From Flavobacterium degerlachei (GTDB lineage: Bacteria; Bacteroidota; Bacteroidia; Flavobacteriales; Flavobacteriaceae), in NCBI RefSeq assembly GCF_900106645.1, contig NZ_FNMV01000003.1, positions 186,001 through 250,000 on the forward strand: DNA of 64,000 nucleotides. The letters are read 5' to 3'. Each line of letters opens with the position of its first letter. Position 1 is the stretch's first letter. Both the position numbers and the translations under genes were made by a program. A model generated the notes under the pieces. The model had not been told where the DNA came from. It worked only from the letters and a program-made list of their open reading frames with translations, and ran no database searches. Of this stretch, positions 63,996 to 64,000 are shown piece by piece.

Positions 63996-64000
63996 ATGAG
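63996..64000 (+). CDS. Possible start of the next gene (edge)
   Basis: An ATG lies at 63996, 50 bases after the amidohydrolase stop and followed by the window end. Tandem amidohydrolases are common, so this may be a second one. Confidence 0.25.

Overview
The window looks like a Bacteroidota chromosome, most probably Flavobacterium or a close relative. It is AT-rich, its lipoproteins have Bacteroidota-style signals, and the housekeeping proteins read as typical of the group (SulP transporter, GH3 beta-glucosidase with a Nudix-type regulator, giant PAS/GAF hybrid kinase, RhlE helicase, YifB, tandem-domain amidohydrolase). No rRNA, tRNA or CRISPR array was recognised. The species is an inference from protein flavour only.

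The left third (1 to about 22,400) is an integron-type gene cassette array. Sixteen attC-like recombination sites lie in direct orientation. Each has an RYYYAAC box on the left, a long imperfect palindrome (usually 120-135 bp, once 58 bp) and a G^TTRRRY box on the right. In fifteen of fifteen complete cassettes the bases just after the cleavage point of one site pair with the bases just before the palindrome of the next. That is the signature of cassettes excised and inserted as circles, and only the last cassette matches poorly. The cassettes carry a C5 DNA methyltransferase (cut by the left edge), a pair of DUF262 proteins, a Gabija-like GajA/GajB pair, several exported or membrane proteins of unknown role, two tiny antisense ORFs, two ORF-poor cassettes with internal repeats, and an IS91-like element with its own tyrosine recombinase. 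A 1,890-bp group II intron splits one attC site inside its RYYYAAC box on the bottom strand, the behaviour known for group IIC-attC introns. Removing it restores a perfect core box. No IntI-type integrase is visible. If present it should lie to the left of the window.

From about 22,400 to 35,300 is a looser region: a small terminated gene, a lipoprotein, a FUSC-family membrane protein, a SulP/STAS anion transporter, a small MscS channel, an exonuclease/GIY-YIG fusion nuclease, remnants of a hybrid histidine kinase with an internal deletion, and an acyl-CoA synthetase. The gaps are long and appear degenerate.

From 35,400 to 64,000 is ordinary dense chromosome. It holds a Nudix/winged-helix regulator divergent from a GH3 beta-glucosidase with two palindromes between them; panB and an RluA-type pseudouridine synthase; an aldehyde dehydrogenase/nitroreductase pair; a membrane protein; a hybrid sensor kinase; a zinc metallopeptidase; RhlE; YifB; and an FAD oxidoreductase. 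It ends with a tightly overlapping operon (sodium symporter, GNAT, M20 amidohydrolase, two different PLP racemase-fold enzymes) that suggests uptake, deacylation and racemisation of an amino-acid derivative, then a 998-aa amidohydrolase. A lone DUF3024 gene at 51.7-52.1 kb has cassette-like complementary ends and may be a solitary cassette outside the array.
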